From Polytrichum commune (lineage: Eukaryota > Streptophyta > Polytrichopsida > Polytrichales > Polytrichaceae): 57,347 nt of DNA. Both the position numbers and the translations under genes were made by a program. A model generated the notes under the pieces. The model was not told the DNA's origin, did not search any database, and worked only from the letters and a program-made list of their open reading frames with translations. The DNA lies in the NCBI GenBank assembly GCA_950295325.1, contig OX485808.1:35117180-35174526 (forward strand), given 5' to 3'. How positions within the stretch are numbered: position 1 is the first letter of the stretch; the number at the start of each line of letters is the position of its first letter. Positions 11,245-22,003 of the stretch are shown here, one piece after another.

Positions 11245-11611
11245 TACACCCAAACCTCCATAATATCACCCTGTGTAATGTCACTCCCTTTCTTAAATCC
11301 TGAAACCCTAGGGAACGAATGTGCTAGTTTAAAGCTCCCTCCTTATGGTCACGTTCCCCTCCCATATACCATGGGGGTTTTGACATTAAAGTAATCCACC
11401 AAAGAAATTCAAACTACATGCTTGCTTGCATGCATCACGTCATCGTCATTGTAATTATTGTCATTATTACAATGTTGACTTTGTGTTATTCCATAATGTC
11501 ACAATCTACAGTAATTCTATATTATCATGCATCCATGTTAGCACTACATGACTCCTTAACATCCCGTGCACTTTGGTTGCCAAGCATGATATTAGGGAGG
11601 TTAGAATATAC
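11245..11611. mobile_element. Small TIR element (family with AACCTCC.TAATATCA termini), copy 1
   Basis: The left end reads TACACCCAAACCTCCATAAT and the right end inverted reads GTATATTCTAACCTCCCTAA. The interior (about 11380-11600) matches the reverse complement of 21690-21870, including TTGACTTTGTGTTATTCCAT and GCACTTTGGTTGCCAA-like runs. It interrupts the older repeat that also hosts the Tc1-like transposon. Boundaries are approximate and I see no certain target duplication. Confidence 0.6.
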
Positions 11612-11693
11612 TTGTAAACTTATTCATAGAAGTGTCACTAGAAAATTTACCAAATAAAATACTATATGACACTAAATACAATTTTTAGTGTAG

Positions 11694-12847
11694 TGCACGC
11701 CCCTCCCCCTCCCATTTAGGGGTGTTTTTGATAATATAACACAACGCTTAAAAAGAGTCCACCTACCACAAGGTAGGTGGTAAACCCACCATGTACTAAG
11801 GGGACTTTTGAACATGATAGGGTCAACAAACTCAAGTTCATGTTGGTATGATACTAATGTTAATTTTTCTTTCTTTTCTCTTGCATGGATAGCATTGACA
11901 AATGACATGTTAAAAACACACTCATGTCGAAAGATGAGAAGTTGCACAATACATTACCATAATCAAACTTGATCAAAACATGGAAGTGCTAAAGATGTCA
12001 TCCCCTTTTTACATAACCACCTATGTCATACCCACATGCGCTTTTGGTAAATGTTTTTTTGCTAGCGATATTGTGCATTAAAATTGTCATAGACTTCGAT
12101 CATGGAACGCTTTCTTTTCTAGAATGGTTTGAATGTGTGTCAAAGTTGCCCTTGTCTTCCAATCAATGATTATACTAGAGTTGGTGTTGGTGGTTGGTTG
12201 GGCTACCTATATACACCCATACTTAGCATATCACTTGAAACAAAACAAAAAGTTTTGAAGTGCTAAATTCCACTCACCTAGGATGAACTTCTAATTCCAA
12301 AAGGGAAATGTATTTTAAGACCTCATCATGACAAGGTTTTAAAAATCGTCAAGGTGCGACAAACCGCAAGCACGTCAACTACATCTCCTTCTTTCTACCT
12401 TCAATTCATTTGGATTCTTAGTATTTTGAGATTTCCCTTCTAATCTTAAGACTATTGCATGAGGTAAGTATGCCATATTTGGTTACTCATCTTAATGAGA
12501 CACCTAGATTTGAGTGGTGCATGGTTAGGCATGGATTTAAGAACGGACATCATAAAGACAATTGTTCAATAAAGATCACTGGACTATGTGCTTAATCAAT
12601 CTAGGTTCAATAGTCATAATTGGGGGGACTTACTGTATATGACCATTTAATAATAAGAAGAAAAATCTTTGCTTCAACAACAAATAAAACATTCATACAA
12701 GCTTCAAACATTGTGAGGAGGATCGTTACATGCATGGTTTGGAGTTGCTAATCATTTTCCACTAGTTTTGTGTTTCATATCCTTTGAGAAGTGGGTGTAG
12801 GGTTAAACATGTCTGTTTTAGGACCCGTTTGCCTTATATACTGCCCC
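11694..12847. other. Intergenic DNA with a short hairpin and a dispersed-repeat piece
   Basis: There is a perfect 9-bp stem at 11759-11780 (CCACCTACC / GGTAGGTGG). About 12450-12640 is a divergent copy of the dispersed family also seen at 22150-22400, 39340-40095, 44800-45700 and 48185-48500 (recognised by TGAGACACCTAGATTTGAGT and GACTATGTGCTTAATC). No gene is recognised. Confidence 0.5.
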
Positions 12848-13410
12848 GGGCTAAATCACATTTGTGTTCAGCTGGGCCCTACCCCTCTCACACCTCCTTC
12901 ACTGCCCGGTCTTCCTGCCCGCACCTCCATGGGAACTCTTCCACATTTGGAACCAACACTAGTAGAAATTCTGCGTCCGGATCAACAAAAAATCAACAGA
13001 AAGGCATTGGTCGCGGTTGTTACTTAGGATGCGTTGACGTGGACATGATGTAACACAGTTTTATTGATTTTTTCTGTTGATCTGGTCACAAAAAGATTAA
13101 AAATAAAAAACTTATTATATATATATATCATTAAAAAGAATACATGAACTTTTCCACATTTGCAACATAACAATACCCGGTCAAAACTACAAATATTCAA
13201 GTTGACATCACTTTTATTATTTCCAAGTTCATGGATGGAGTTCTTCACATGCCAAAAAAGCTTAATGGTTTAAGTGACATGGTATTGTCACATTGGTTCC
13301 CAACAGGGAAGAGTTTCCACACAAGTACAAGCAGGTAGACTGGACAGTGAAGGAGGCGTGGGAGGGGCAGGGCAAGGCCCACCAGAACGAGGATGTGATT
13401 TAGCCTAGGG
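12848..13410. repeat. Inverted-repeat (foldback) element of about 0.6 kb
   Basis: The left arm, about 12848-12910, contains GGGCTAAATCACAT, GCTGGGCCCT and CACCTCCTTCACTG. The right arm, about 13341-13410, carries the inverse order CAGTGAAGGAGGCGTG, GGCAAGGCCCACCAG and ATGTGATTTAGCC. An inner pair, GGATCAACAAAAAATCAA (about 12977) against TTGATTTTTTCTGTTGATC (about 13062), extends the fold. It is a MITE-like or foldback structure; outer ends and target duplication are unclear. Confidence 0.65.
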
Positions 13411-13612
13411 CTTACACAACATTACTAAACATGCGTGTTTGTTCATTCTCTCATTCTTGGGTACACCTTGGTGTGCCTAGCCAATGAGATTTGTGGGTCC
13501 ATGAGCTCTTTCATGTAGATCCATCCACCTGTCAGACAATACAAGTGTGTAAATGATAAATAGCGTGAACTTGGGGGGTTGTGAGAATTTGCGGAGAGTG
13601 ATTCAAGCATCA

Positions 13613-13842
13613 ATACACCATTTGTGATATTTAGTGTCATTTTACTATTGGGAATGATGCAATGCTGCAATTTCTTGCCTTTTGAATTAGATTTCTCCTA
13701 GCAAAGGTTGAATAGGTTATTTGGACATTATAGAACATACAGGAAGTGGCCTTGCTTGGTGAAATACTACCGTATCAGTAAATAGTCATAATGCTACGGA
13801 ACCCCTAATAGTAAGTGACACTAAATACCATTAACAATGTAG
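13613..13842. mobile_element. Small MITE with ACACTAAAT-type ends, copy at 13.6 kb
   Basis: The left end contains GATATTTAGTGTCATTTTAC. The right end inverted contains GGTATTTAGTGTCACTTACT and finishes in CTAC. Both match the ends of the element at 15317-15534. It is about 230 bp with no coding capacity. The right boundary is better defined than the left. Confidence 0.6.
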
Positions 13843-13989
13843 TTGGATGTTCGAGGGCCCACAGAGCAGATATGGAAAATGTTATGTATTGCAATTTATA
13901 GTAGACCATTTATTTTATTTTATTTTATGTTTCCCTCACTTTTGGTCAAAGAATTGGTTTTGATACATACTAGTCAACTCATATATCTA

Positions 13990-14031
13990 TTTTTCTTAAT
14001 TAGTCCTCTCTCTCTCTATATATATATATAA
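13990..14031. repeat. (TC)n(TA)n microsatellite
   Basis: A run of CTCTCTCTCTC followed by TATATATATATATA. Simple-sequence repeat in non-coding DNA. Confidence 0.9.
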
Positions 14032-15316
14032 TCCTCTTGTTGAAATTAGTCCTTATCACTATATTCTTTAATTTGAGACTTTTTCTTGTCTCAAATTAAT
14101 ATATGGACCACAACAACATGGTCTGATGTTTGGGTCGTCCTACCTAAACCATCTTGATATGAGTTCTTAATTGGGTTCTTGATATGAACACCCGCTTCAA
14201 AGTATTTGCATCTTACAACATTCTCCAATATTTATGTGATTTTATCCATGTTCTTATATTTGTAACTGTCTCAAAATGCCGAAAAAGTCCCAAATTAACG
14301 AATATAGTGATCTTTGTCACAAAGAAGTTAAAAGATGGATGATGGATGATTTTTAAAAGAACAATAAGGATACTTATTATGTTCCATATGTCATATGATA
14401 TAAGAAGGGATTTTACCTATATATTCATGAAACAAGAGCACATATTATTGTATGTTTTTTGTATTTGATTTATGACAATTCCATGCTTCATTTTGAACTT
14501 ATTGTATGTTGTCAAATTTTTTATCTTGTTATTGCTCCTATTCATTATACAGGAATCTTGTCCCTCAGTGGGGGTCAACTGAGGAAAGAAAGCAAGCAAG
14601 AAAGAAGAATGCCACCGGTAGGTGATGTGAGTGGAGTCTGTTCTTATGTAGTCAATTGACACTCTTGGGGTGGGCGCTTGGTATATTTTGTGGTACAAAT
14701 GTGCATTAAGAGGGTATTTATTTTGGGGAACGCTATGAACATGGCCCTTATTGGAATGCACCCTATTGTAGGGTTGTCACTATCATGTTTTTCATCGTCC
14801 CATCCAAGACATGCCAGGGACCTGCCCTCCGTTTGGACAACCGAAGGTAAACCATTTTCTTTATAGGGTAGACATTGGTCAATGGGAACACTCAATGTAT
14901 GTAGACCGGTCGACTTAGTAGTTGATGCGATTGGTCGCTCAACCAAAAATATTCTTTTTTTGGGAGGGTTGGCTAACTAGTTATTTCAATCTAATTAGAC
15001 AAATTGACCATCAAGTTGACATGAATTTTCAAGTTGGTTGAGAAAATCAGCAAATTCGATTACGCCACATCAGCTCGATTGGTCATATCAGTTAACCTCT
15101 CCCCGCCAATTTTTTTGGGTAGGAAAACAAACTTTGAATTTATTTTCTAAATGTTTTTACCAGTCAACCTAAAATTTCAAGCCGACCAATCTCCTAGTGA
15201 GGTTGACTTGAAATTACAAGCCGATGAATCAAAATGACCATTCAAATTTAGGTAGCTTGGTAAAACTGACTGGTTGGTAAATTTTAACATACATACATAT
15301 CATACAACTCAATCCA
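14032..15316. other. Intergenic DNA, no gene recognised
   Basis: Reading frames on both strands around 14417-14946 overlap one another and match no family I know. The segment from about 14890 to 15290 contains repeated phrases such as CAAGTTGACATG, AAGTTGGTTGA and GTTGACTTGAAATTAC, suggesting decayed repeat DNA. Confidence 0.5.
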
Positions 15317-15534
15317 CTACACTAAATATGAAATTTAGTGTCACCTATTATTTGGATTTACACAATGCTATATCTTTTTACCATCAATGCAAATTTTTAC
15401 CAAGTAAAGTTGTTAATGTTCTATGGTGTCCAAACAACCAATTTAACATTTGTTGGTACAAGACACACTGTAAATAGATATAGCATTGTGTAATTCCAAA
15501 TAGTAAGTGACACTAAATTTCATAATTAAGGTAG
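15317..15534. mobile_element. 218-bp MITE with about 59-bp terminal inverted repeats
   Basis: The left end starts CTACACTAAATATGAAATTT and continues AGTGTCACCTATTATTTGGA. The right end inverted starts CTACCTTAATTATGAAATTT and continues AGTGTCACTTACTATTTGGA. Similarity runs through TTACACAATGCTATATCT on both sides. The first ~25 bases of each TIR are themselves nearly palindromic (ACACTAAAT..ATTTAGTGT). Target duplication is uncertain. Confidence 0.85.
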
Positions 15535-16263
15535 TTGAGGCCACATGAATCACGTCCACATATCATAACGGGATGGTAACATTCTTATGCCACCCGAAGC
15601 AAACAACAAGCATATGCCATCCTAAAGGATTATCCTCAATCCACCTAAATCAAACATTCTTGCAACCCTATCCCCACTAGAACATACATTATTGATTTCA
15701 AATGGTGCATTGTGAAATGATAGGATCATGAATGACATGAACTTTCACTTCAATCATATTTAGTTGTTCCAATTGGGTTTCAATCTTGTAGTTGTTTTCG
15801 ACATGCCAAAATTGAAAGGGACAATCAATGACACCCACTTGCTTAATTTTTTGACGCAAAATAGAATAAAGGGCCTCCTACTTGCACCTCCACACACCAA
15901 ATAAATTACGGTAGATCTGACTCGCGTTATGGAGAATAAAGCTTAACTCACACTGGTGCAAAATTGCCTAGCTAATGCACGGTTTCTAAAAATGAGCATG
16001 AAGCTAGACCTTGAAATCTTTATATGAACAAAAGTTGGATTCCATATTTGGATGACGAGAGATGATAAAGGAATTCCATCCAAGTTCAAGTAGACCATAA
16101 ATATGATTTTACTTAAATTGAGTTCTTCTCAACCCCTTCTTGGCATGCTGTGTTTTTTCTAATGCCCAAAAAATGGCAAGTATTAAATAAATGCCTATGA
16201 TTTCTATATGGCCACATGTCATAAAAAAGGGACCGGCCTATGTTACCTCTACATGTATTTTAA
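15535..16263. other. Intergenic DNA, no gene recognised
   Basis: No protein similarity, RNA gene or repeat boundary that I can support. Composition is ordinary A+T-rich. The last three bases (16261-16263, TAA) are the target duplication of the next element. Confidence 0.5.
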
Positions 16264-16576
16264 GGGCTGGTCCACATGGGGTCCCAAGTCCCAAATCCCA
16301 CTCATGTTAGCAAGTCCCAACATGGAGGCAAAGTCCCAACTTTGGAGCCTCAAGAAATCATTAAAAATATGGTTAATTATCATTAACGTTGGATCTTGAT
16401 TATTTTATGCTAAAACATTCACGTGACTTGTGTTGAGAGTTGGGTCTAGTTTTCTGCTCGACCCAACTCTCCATAGAAGTCCCTCGCCTCACCTCACCTC
16501 ACCTCGCCTCCAAAAAGTGTTGCCATGCACACATACATGTCAGACTTGGGACTTGGGACCCCGTGTGAACCAACCC
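16264..16576. mobile_element. Tourist-like (PIF/Harbinger) MITE, 313 bp
   Basis: The left end is GGGCTGGTCCACATGGGGTC, continuing CCAAGTCCCA. The right end inverted is GGGTTGGTTCACACGGGGTC with the same continuation. TAA is present at both flanks (16261-16263 and 16577-16579), the usual 3-bp PIF/Harbinger duplication. A second, solo copy of the right end (GGACCCCATGTGAACCAACC) follows at about 16602-16630. Confidence 0.8.
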
Positions 16577-16639
16577 TAACATTTCTCTCTTAGGAATCAA
16601 TCGGACCCCATGTGAACCAACCCTAACATTTCTTTTCTA

Positions 16640-17326
16640 GTAGTCAAATGGACCCCATGTTTTAATCCACCAAGTTTTCTAACTCTTTAAAGTACTCTCC
16701 CCGAGCTACCACCTACCATAAATTTGAGTCCTAGACAATCGTCATGCGTTGGTGGAAAGATATTACATAAATAATATGATAGATTTGCAAATGATCCAGT
16801 GACATAGGACAAGGTTCCAATGACGCAGGACAATCGCCAAGGACTCATAAGACTGTGAAGTGTGTGGAAATTAGATAGTACACTGAAGGCAATGCGGTTC
16901 CGGTGACAAGATTTTCCATTCATTTTCCATTTGCTTTGACTTTGAAGTTAAGGGCTGTGTGACGTGTCACTGTATTGGCGACGTGGGCGACCACATGTAA
17001 ACAGCACGATGGTGTTATGTCCCAACTGGCCACTAGGGCAATGTTGGCATCACTGGACAAACAGTTACAGGTGACATGGTTTTGAAGCTTCGACCGGTGG
17101 ATATGGCAGTTGACATTTCTCCCAAGGGCGTGTGGGGTCTGATCGAATTCCAGTCACACACTCGCCTCCTTCATCACAGTCACCCTCCAGTTGTTGTTTC
17201 AAGGCGGCATGCATGGCATGACATTGGAATGGATCGATCGTAAACAAGGAACAAGGAACAAGTACCCCCGCGCCTCTTGTTGAACGATTCACAGATTCAT
17301 GGAGGAAATTCCTAAGTTAACAGCAC
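16640..17326. other. Intergenic DNA, no gene recognised
   Basis: Slightly higher G+C toward the right. A palindromic AATAATATGATAGATTTGCAAA-like motif near 16770 resembles motifs at 25.2-25.8 kb. No gene supported. Confidence 0.4.
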
Positions 17327-17602
17327 CCACCTCCACTTGAGGATCCCCACCTGCCAATGCGAATGTCAAGATGATGAAGGAGTTGTTTTTCTTTTCCACC
17401 TCCACTTGAGGATCTCCACCTGCCAATGCGAATGTCAAGATGATGAAGGATTTGTTTTTCTTTTCCACCTCCACTTGAGGATCTCCACCTGGCAATGCGG
17501 ATGTCAAGATGATGGAGGAGTTGTTTTTCTTTTCCACCTCCACTTGAGGATCTCCACCTGCCAATGCGGATGTCAAGATGATGGAGGAGTTGTTTTTCTC
17601 TT
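17327..17602. repeat. 4 x 69-bp minisatellite
   Basis: Units start at 17327, 17396, 17465 and 17534 with CCACCTCCACTTGAGGATC. They differ from each other at only a few positions, so the expansion is recent. Because 69 is divisible by three, open frames persist on both strands as 23-residue repeats (for example SSIILTSALAGGDPQVEVEK on the minus strand). I see no start context, domain or neighbouring exon suggesting that either is a real protein. Confidence 0.95.
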
Positions 17603-18639
17603 TCTTTTTCTTTTTCCTGTCAGGCAAGTGAGAGGAATTGTGGTGCACGGACCACCACTGGAGCAATGCGCGCTGTTTTGAACCAAGATAATTAAGTCCA
17701 CTGCAAGCGAGGAATGAGGGCTCGATAATCCGTGTTGCGTTGGCTGTTGGCGTTGTTGGAGATGGAGCCTAAAAATCTACGTCATTGGAATGTGTATAAG
17801 TTATGTGCAGGGAGCCTCACCAACCCAAGATGCGTTGTCTAGGTATCATATGCTCGGATCGAGTGTTTCGACTGTCAGTTTCTTCTCATGCCGATAGACG
17901 ATGTACACTTGGAGTGAGCTCATAATTATGGTGACCTTGGGAACAACATATAATATGAAGGAGTATATAGGGTTTTATGAAGATCTTGTGTTGGTTGTTG
18001 GGGCTTTTTCGAGAATCGAGGTGTCTCACTCAGAGTCCCGGGAGTTCTGTAGAGAAATCAGACAATTTCCTAGCTTCAAGGAGGTGGCTCCAGAAGTTAG
18101 AGAGTGTACAATTTCAATTTTAACCCGGAAATGGGCCTAGAGAGTGTACATTTTATCGGTTGATATCCCCTATTTCCTAATGTATTTAGGCAATTTGCCG
18201 ACAATTTTTTTTTCATTTATCCAATTTCTTAAATGTCTAAAATGAGGCCGGTTTTGTATTTTGATGGTGGATGTTTATTTCCTCCTCATTTTATTTGTTT
18301 TATGTTTTATTGTCATTCATTATCTCTTTTTTTTTATCTTCAAGTGTTCAGGGTTAAAGAATGTTGGCATTCACTCTCTATCTTTTTTGTGTAAATAGTA
18401 TCCTTAGCAGGAGTTGAACCTGGGAAAACCCCTACCATCTTAGGGCCAAGGATGTAGCCTTCAAAAAATACAAGATCCACAAAGAGTCCAAGTATTTTCT
18501 GAAGGCTTGTTAGTATTAAAAGTCACAAAATTTGCGTACCACTGCCGTTAGTATTAATTGCCCCAAATGAACAAGACACATTACTCACACTCGGTGTATT
18601 AGGAGAATTCAACTAAGAAGAAGAGTTAACATACAAAAA
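17603..18639. other. Intergenic DNA with a possible tRNA-derived SINE piece
   Basis: Reverse-strand sequence from about 18455 to 18360 includes AGGTTCAACTCCTG, which matches a pol III box B (GGTTCAANTCC). It is preceded by CTAAGATGGTAGG and followed by a non-tRNA tail, as in tRNA-derived SINEs. The ends are not defined. Elsewhere I see nothing. Confidence 0.35.
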
Positions 18640-20585
18640 ACGATACTTATGGTCATTCTTCCAAAGCAGGACAACGTCATTGATAATGTCATCTATCCCC
18701 TCATCTAGCCCTTCTAAGGCAATTCACAACATTGCCTCGAGATTCTTACTGCCCAACCTATTTCTAACTCTTGTCTTGATCAAATTTTGCACACTAAAAA
18801 CACGCTCACACATCATTGTAGAAACACATTGCACATGAGCTAACTCTGCAAGAATGAGAAGTTTGGAGTATCATGCTTACAACGCATGATTCCAAGTTAT
18901 CACGTCCCACAAATCCTTGAATATCATATCCTCCCATTCCGTAGTGCACTGAAGTTTAAAGGCTAAAAATTCACACTTACATGCTGCCTAGTCCACAAGA
19001 AGAGGGAATTTGAAACCTCCATATGAGTGGTTTATCCCATAATGGCCCAACAAAATCTCCAATTCAAAGATACACCAATACTGTAAGCCCACTTGCCTTG
19101 ACGATATATTAGTTGAATTCAAAATCTTAAAGCAAGAAATCAAGTCATTTTCACTAAAGTGTGCATCAATTGCAAAACAAACAACTTGTGCAATTATATT
19201 TGGGAACATCAATGCCTCCTCCAAGTCAATGCTAAGCCTAGACCATGTCATCTAGAAATTGTGAAACATGGATCCCCTCACCTAAGACTGTAGCCTCCTC
19301 AAGTACCCACCGTGAGGATCGTAATTGGACAAAACATTATAATTAGTGGATTCATTAAAGACATTATCATTCAAATCACAAGAATTGACAATAAACATTG
19401 TACGAATTTAATACGCACAATACTGCCCACAGTTGTGACATCCACACCATTTAGGTGAAATACCTTTAATAATATGGTGAATGAATGAAGAATGTCAACC
19501 AAAAAAACAAGATGTAGATATGCTTGAACTGACCTAATTTTTCCAAAATAAATTCTCTAACAATTGATTCACTCTCATCAACCTCTTAAAAACAAATAAG
19601 GACAAATTCTAGTGATTTACAAAGAACAGTGATTACCTGCCACCTACTCAACCAATGAATTTTGTGATAGCATTTAATAGTCTTTTTAAAATCAAAGAAT
19701 TGTTCTTGCAAGGCTATCAATGCATATTTGCGCTTACCTGATTTGTAAAAAAACTTGGAATTAAATTTATCAAAAAATTCTACTTCACTGAAAAGACCTT
19801 ACAATTTGATGTTTTGGCAACATCCAAGGCAACAAGGTTAGTGCAATAAACTACACAATGACATGCCAAGAGGAACGAGTTTATCTTATTGCGGTGGCGG
19901 ATTGAACCACTCGTCTAGCAATCCACTATATTACTTGTTCCATCACTGCCGAAGTCCACAAACTTGTACAAATCTAAATTCCACAAACGCAATTGAGATA
20001 TCACAACTTTTTTTACCGCTAACCAGCTACAATAGACCTAACAAGACAATGTTGGGCAGATTCTCTTCTAGAATCGTTGTAAACATGACAAGATGTCTAA
20101 TGACACTAATATTTATATATTCATCAACCATAATGCCAAATAATGGGAAATTTTGAATCCTACAAATTATTTTCTTTTGGATTACTACAAAAATGTACCA
20201 AATGAGATCACTGCAAGTTTTTTCATCTTGATACATGTTAGACGTAATAGGAGTTTTCACAGACATCAACAATTTACACAATATAGGGAATTTTGAATAA
20301 GGAATAGACTATTTCCTTGTAGAGTAGGCCGCTTTAAAGAGGGTGTGCAAAACCTCATTACAAACACATTGTCCACTGAAAATTGTTTTCTCCATGATTT
20401 TCTCCCCGTTGTGGTAGATCCAAGCAAGCCTGCGGTGTTCATTTGAACAAGAATGGTCTACAAATGCGCTCACATTGAAATTTTTTTACCGTTCCTTGAC
20501 GTATACTAAGTGACCTTCTTTCTCTCTACAGACTTTACAAAGGACTTCTCTATTGGAGAACTTCAGCATACATTAAAAAAATCAC
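18640..20585 (-). pseudogene. Decayed hAT-superfamily transposase (TTF zinc finger / DUF4371-like)
   Basis: Minus-strand fragments in order. TTF-type zinc finger region near 20580-20400: REVLCKVCREKGHLVYVKER, then NVSAFVDHSCSNEHR. Helical part near 20360-20200: NEVLHTLFKAAYST, FPILCKLLMSVKTPITSNMY. DUF4371-like RNase H core near 20160-20030: FPLFGIMVDEYINISVIRH. A segment near 19750-19600: KRKYALIALQEQFFDFKKTI, then KCYHKIHWLSRWQVITVLC. Near 19150-19000: FKILNSTNISSRQVGLQYW. C-terminal hAT dimerisation near 18850-18650: CERVFSVQNLIKTRVRNRL. Many stops and frameshifts show it is dead. I could not define its TIRs. It resembles ZNF862/KIAA1586-type hAT proteins. Confidence 0.85.
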
Positions 20586-21616
20586 ATGATTGTCAACATG
20601 GCAACACTTTTTGCTAGGGCAGTTCTCCGGAGGCCAAATTTCTTGGGCAACCTCAAAACCTTAGACAAGAACGCTAACCTCTAGAGAACTCCAACTTGAG
20701 TTTTTTTTTAAAATTAAAATTAAAAAAATTTCCATCTTGTCCGCTATACCAATTGTTGCCTCAAATAACCTTGTCTTGGGCATAAATTTTGGACCAGCCG
20801 GTACACTTTTTTACCATATTCTAAACCGGCCCTTCAATTAGTGTTGAGTTGCTAATAAAGCCTGGAAGATACATTTGGCTCTTCAACCGAAACACGCCCT
20901 CCAAAACCGGGATTCCCACAGTAGCTAGAAAATTGCAATAGAAAATTGCAATAGACACATGACAATTATTTACTCGTATGAGTAAGAGCCATAACATTAT
21001 TAAGCAGTGCGCGTTTTGTTCATGTGGACCCCAAGAATATAACCATGAGATGCTTCTGCTAGTGCACATTCAAATTGTCATGCCACATAATGCTAAAAAT
21101 GTCCATTCAAGACCCACTTACCTTAATGATGATCAATGCTATGACATTGTGGACTACATAACGGGCGAGAAGAGAGTGGATGACGAGCTACAATAGCAAT
21201 GAGACATCCATCGACTCTTGCTCGTTATGGGACATAACAACTCTGCTCCTAGATGTAAATTATAAGGTACGAACAAAATGCCCTTTGCGTGGATAAAATA
21301 ACGCAAGTATGGAGTAGTTCGAAGGGCTCTCCACTTGGATGAGTGATTGTTTATGTACTAGATATTGTACACAAGGAGCCTTGCTACAACCCATAACATG
21401 ACAACATGTATATGATATTAAACATAACACTTACCATGTTGTGAGGACCGCTTACTACGGTCTAGAGTCGTCATGCTTGTATAACAACATGAAAAGATTT
21501 GAGATGGCCGGTGCTACATTGGCAATAACAAACTCAATCAATCAACATAGGACAAGCATGAGCTTATTAGGCACACAACCAGATGCACTTGCAGGAATTG
21601 GTTGAAGTTGTGTTAT
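20586..21616. other. Non-coding flank of the hAT relic and unrecognised DNA
   Basis: Probably includes the 5' non-coding part of the hAT element. A short direct repeat (GAAAATTGCAATA twice) lies at 20926-20955. Open frames at 20821-21196 lack recognisable domains. Confidence 0.4.
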
Positions 21617-22003
21617 AAGGTACATTTAACCTCCCTAATATCACGCTTGTGGCAACTAAGTGCATGTTAATTCCTTCAAATTAAGACCTTATTACAAAGG
21701 TATGTAGTGTTAACATGGATGAGTGAATATAAAAAATTAGTGTAGATTGTGACATTATGGAATAACACAAAGTCAACATTGCAAGAGTGACAATAATCAC
21801 AATGATGACAACGTAATGCATGCAAGCGCGTGGTTTGAATTCTTTAGTACTTTACTTTAATGCCAAAACCCATGATATACAGAAGAGAGAAGTGACAACA
21901 AGGAGAGAGATTGAAACTGAGCACATCCGTTTCCTAGGATTTCGGGATATAAGAGAAGGAGCAACATTACGGAGGGTGATATTAGGGAGGTTAGGGTGTA
22001 CCT
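21617..22003. mobile_element. Small TIR element (AACCTCCCTAATATCAC family), copy 2
   Basis: The left end is AAGGTACATTTAACCTCCCT; the right end inverted is AAGGTACACCCTAACCTCCC, both continuing TAATATCAC. TA or TTA duplications are possible but ambiguous, because TAA/TTA also pair. The interior is homologous in reverse to 11380-11600, and weakly to the tandem block at 46308-46840. Confidence 0.7.

Larger units (their letters stand above)
9585..11693 (-). repeat. Older ACACTAAAT-ended repeat, split by two later insertions
   Basis: The pieces 9585-9687, 11083 to about 11180 and about 11612-11693 align in order with the reverse complement of 54300-54681. The last piece ends ATTTTTAGTGTAG, equivalent to CTACACTAAAT at 54300. 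Between the pieces lie the Tc1-like transposon (9688-11082) and a second small TIR element (about 11245-11611). The 9.6-kb-side terminus is missing or too decayed to see. Confidence 0.7.

Noticed and set aside
14417-14946. Overlapping 100-114-codon frames on the minus strand
   Set aside because: Mutually overlapping, no recognisable domain, no splice or start context.
17289-17681. Long frames on both strands
   Set aside because: Produced by a 69-bp tandem repeat whose period is a multiple of three; no independent coding evidence.
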